Shown here piece after piece: positions 4,719 to 6,723 of a stretch of DNA of 6,723 nucleotides. Made by a program: the position numbers and the translations under genes. The notes under the pieces are model-generated. The model was not told where the DNA came from and ran no database searches. It was given only the letters and a program-made list of their open reading frames with translations. Where the stretch lies: the NCBI GenBank assembly GCA_017442765.1, contig JAFRZC010000211.1, forward strand, positions 1 to 6,723, written 5' to 3'. The stretch's first letter is position 1; each line of letters starts with the position of its first letter. The stretch is from Prevotella sp. (lineage in GTDB: Bacteria; Bacteroidota; Bacteroidia; Bacteroidales; Bacteroidaceae).

Positions 4719-6723
4719 AGCGAGCAACTCAGAACCCTAATCGTCGAAAAACAAAACCTCTCTAAGGCTATCGACGCGCTCAAACAACTGATAGACCAAC
4801 AACAAAACCTCCCCTACAGGGGAACGTTTGGTGGGGGCTTGCTCAGGCGCGTGGAAGAGGTGGAAGCCAATTACCTGCTGATGCGCGACTTTATGCAACG
4901 TGGCTTCGACGACCCTGAGCGCGACAACCTCTATCGACAAGAACTCAAGAAACTCTATGGCGTGTATGTCGATTTTGCCGTAGAAAAGGCCATCAACAAA
5001 AACACCGAACTGAGAGACGCACGCGCCCGCCTTGCAGGAAAAACGTTGCAGGTGGCGAAAATCAGGGAGATGATGGAGGCGCATGTGCAAGACGTGGCCT
5101 TTCAAGCCTCTGACAACGAGCTGCTGAAAAACGCCGACCCCTCACCCCGCAACGCTCAACGCTCAACCATCACCCATGCGACGGAGATGGGACTGGCCGT
5201 TGATGCCGTCCTCACCTCGCACGCCTGGGACATCGCCACGATGGAGCAGATGACCGCACTGTTATGTGCGCCCACCGTCGAGACAACCGACACCGCACTC
5301 CTCGTCAGCGCGATAATGCTTGCCAACAGCATCTGTTTTGACGTGCGCAAATGGCTTACCCTCCTACAAACCTATCAGCAGGCAACAAACGAGACGGTCA
5401 GGCAACGGGCGCTCGTAGGCTGGCTCTTCACAATGCCCGACGGCGAGGAGCACCTTTTCCAAGAAATAGAGAACACCCTGAAGGCTTCGGAGAACGACAA
5501 TAAGACAACACGCGAGCTGCTTGAGTTGCAAATGCAGATGGCCTATTGTCTCAATGCCGATGCAGATACGGAAACCATACGCCGCGACATCATGCCGACG
5601 CTGATGAGGAACAGCGATATCCGCATTATAGGAAAGGAAATAGAGGAAATGGAGGAAGACCCCCTACAAGACATATTGAACCCAGGGGCTGCCGACGAGG
5701 CCATAGAGGAAATGGAAAAAGCCGTCGGACAAATGGCGGATATGCAGAAGAAGGGCGTTGACATCTATTTCGGAGGATTCTCGCAGATGAAACGCTTTCC
5801 TTTCTTCTACAAGCTGTGCAACTGGCTGACACCCTTCTATGAAGACCATCCGGAATTGCACAACGTAAAAAGCAAACTGGGCACAAGCAAGTTCTTGCAA
5901 TTGTTGTTTCAGCATGGACCCTTTTGTGACTCCGACAAATACTCGTTCGCGTTGGCACTCACAAACATCGTGAACCGCATACCTGCCAACATACGCGAGA
6001 TGCTCGACAACGAAGAGGCTTTCGGCGAGGTGGCCAGCAACGCGGAAACACAATCACCCGCATACGTCAGACGGATGTACCTGCAAGACCTCTTCCGCTT
6101 CTATCGGCTCTATCAGGGAAAAGACGACTTCCCCAATCCGTTTGAGACAACACGGAGCAAAGGGCAGTCTTCACCTATGCTTCTCCTCCTTCACCCCCTT
6201 CTGAAAAGCATCGGCATAGCACGTCAATATGAAGAGTATGAGAAATTTCTCTATAAACGCGGACGCTTCGAAGAGATAATTGCCATCAATGATCCTTCCC
6301 AAAGCACCCCGTCGCTTGTCTATGCGACCACACTCCTCCAAATGCATCGCAACGAAGAGGCCGAGCAAATCTTTGCCAGCCTCATCAACAAGGAACCCGA
6401 CAACCTGCCCGCACGTAAAGGATATGCACGGGCGGCGTATCGGCTCGGGCATTACCATGAGGCCGTAGAGGCATATCAACACCTGAATGAGAAAACACCT
6501 GAGGACCCGAGCCTCCAGCTTAGCTACGCCATGGCCTTGATAGCCGACGAGAGGGCAGAAGACGCCATCGGAATACTCTATAAAATCCATTTCGAGCATC
6601 CCGACGACGTGCGGGCAATGCGTGTGCTGGCATGGGCACATCTCGCCGATGGCAACACTCAGAAAGCCGACGACCTCTACGCGAGAATCCTGAGCAGTGG
6701 CAATGTCACTGCCGACGACTACC
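4713..6723 (+). CDS. large TPR-repeat protein of a Bacteroidota family, C-terminus beyond right edge
   Basis: An open frame of 670 codons plus one base runs from GTG 4713 to the window end. GTG 4713 is chosen because TAA lies directly upstream in frame and because it makes a GTGA overlap with the preceding stop, a usual sign of translational coupling. No signal peptide or membrane segment is visible, so it is predicted cytoplasmic. The N-terminal 130 residues are helical and charged, with a MRDFMQRGFDDPERDNLYRQ segment (57-76). A conserved-looking core, VDIYFGGFSQMKRFPFFYKL (349-368) then NWLTPF, is recalled from annotated TPR proteins of Bacteroidales. Four 34-residue TPR units are evident at about 534-567, 568-601, 602-635 and 636-670, with the expected small and aromatic residues (for example GYARAAYRLGHYHEAVEAY). 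TPRs bind partner proteins; the partner here is unknown, and the coupled lipoprotein gene is the only hint. Two segments (33-46 and 142-152) look like translated repeats. Confidence 0.8.
   Translation, partial: MNSEQLRTLIVEKQNLSKAIDALKQLIDQQQNLPYRGTFGGGLLRRVEEVEANYLLMRDFMQRGFDDPERDNLYRQELKKLYGVYVDFAVEKAINKNTELRDARARLAGKTLQVAKIREMMEAHVQDVAFQASDNELLKNADPSPRNAQRSTITHATEMGLAVDAVLTSHAWDIATMEQMTALLCAPTVETTDTALLVSAIMLANSICFDVRKWLTLLQTYQQATNETVRQRALVGWLFTMPDGEEHLFQEIENTLKASENDNKTTRELLELQMQMAYCLNADADTETIRRDIMPTLMRNSDIRIIGKEIEEMEEDPLQDILNPGAADEAIEEMEKAVGQMADMQKKGVDIYFGGFSQMKRFPFFYKLCNWLTPFYEDHPELHNVKSKLGTSKFLQLLFQHGPFCDSDKYSFALALTNIVNRIPANIREMLDNEEAFGEVASNAETQSPAYVRRMYLQDLFRFYRLYQGKDDFPNPFETTRSKGQSSPMLLLLHPLLKSIGIARQYEEYEKFLYKRGRFEEIIAINDPSQSTPSLVYATTLLQMHRNEEAEQIFASLINKEPDNLPARKGYARAAYRLGHYHEAVEAYQHLNEKTPEDPSLQLSYAMALIADERAEDAIGILYKIHFEHPDDVRAMRVLAWAHLADGNTQKADDLYARILSSGNVTADDY
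4809..4850 (+). repeat. repeat-like in-frame insert in the TPR gene (first)
   Basis: Encodes residues 33-46, rich in Gly, Arg and Leu and containing FGGGLLRR, within an otherwise charged helical region. The DNA holds an inverted repeat CCCCT (4811-4815) and AGGGG (4818-4822), followed by a G-rich run. It is similar in style to the insert in rel at 1-93. The boundaries are estimated. Confidence 0.4.
5136..5168 (+). repeat. heptamer repeat translated in frame in the TPR gene (second)
   Basis: CAACGCT occurs at 5150-5156 and 5157-5163, followed by CAAC at 5164-5167, a clear 7-bp period. With the preceding C-rich stretch it encodes residues 142-152 (DPSPRNAQRST), a probable flexible loop between helices. 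Period 7 is not a multiple of 3, so each copy is read in a different frame. Confidence 0.5.

Noticed and set aside
4737..6641. Several minus-strand frames of 64-156 codons at the right end
   Set aside because: They are shadows of the continuous plus-strand TPR frame, which has four clear 34-residue repeats.

Overview
The window looks like chromosome of a Bacteroidota bacterium, most likely of the Prevotella group (Prevotellaceae). The grounds are Bacteroidota-type promoters (a -33 TTTG box, about 20 nt, then a -7 TAnnTTTG box), A-rich leaders without Shine-Dalgarno sites, lipoprotein signal peptides, and proteins resembling known Bacteroidales families. Genus-level placement is inference from recalled family resemblance, not from a search.

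Layout, left to right. Positions 1-471 (minus strand) hold the N-terminal 157 codons of a RelA/SpoT-family (p)ppGpp protein that runs off the left edge. Its HD-like domain lacks the HD residues, and its visible end is a low-complexity, repeat-like in-frame insert. Positions 472-1060 are a 589-bp gene-poor stretch packed with repeats: heptamer tracts, perfect palindromes, a regular palindrome array with 22-23 bp period (750-854), and a hairpin-rich block (about 886-1040). Positions 1061-1525 (minus) encode a small lipoprotein resembling the DUF4488 family. It is divergently transcribed from a full-length secreted M13 metallopeptidase (PepO/neprilysin type, 1674-3707 plus), with promoter-like boxes for both genes in the 148-bp gap. 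After a 127-bp repeat-rich spacer come two genes sharing a 4-nt GTGA overlap: a lipoprotein resembling ABC-transporter substrate-binding proteins (3835-4716), and a long cytoplasmic-looking protein with C-terminal TPR repeats (4713 to beyond the right edge).

The unifying theme is invasion of gene ends and gene interiors by short repeats, many with 7-bp period. Three loci (865, 3820, 4698) carry three direct copies of an AGTGAWA-like heptamer. Two of them put stop codons in the upstream frames and supply the GTG start of the next gene (TGA TAA GTG at 3829-3837 and 4707-4715). The substrate-binding-like gene gets its start, its signal-peptide n-region (a 9-bp tandem repeat) and its last residues plus stop codon from repeats. 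The rel and TPR genes carry repeat-like segments translated in frame.

No tRNA, rRNA, insertion sequence, CRISPR array or phage gene is visible. No complete pathway is present. The peptidase and the two lipoproteins are predicted cell-envelope proteins, Rel is a stringent-response enzyme, and the TPR protein and its coupled lipoprotein may work together in an unknown process.
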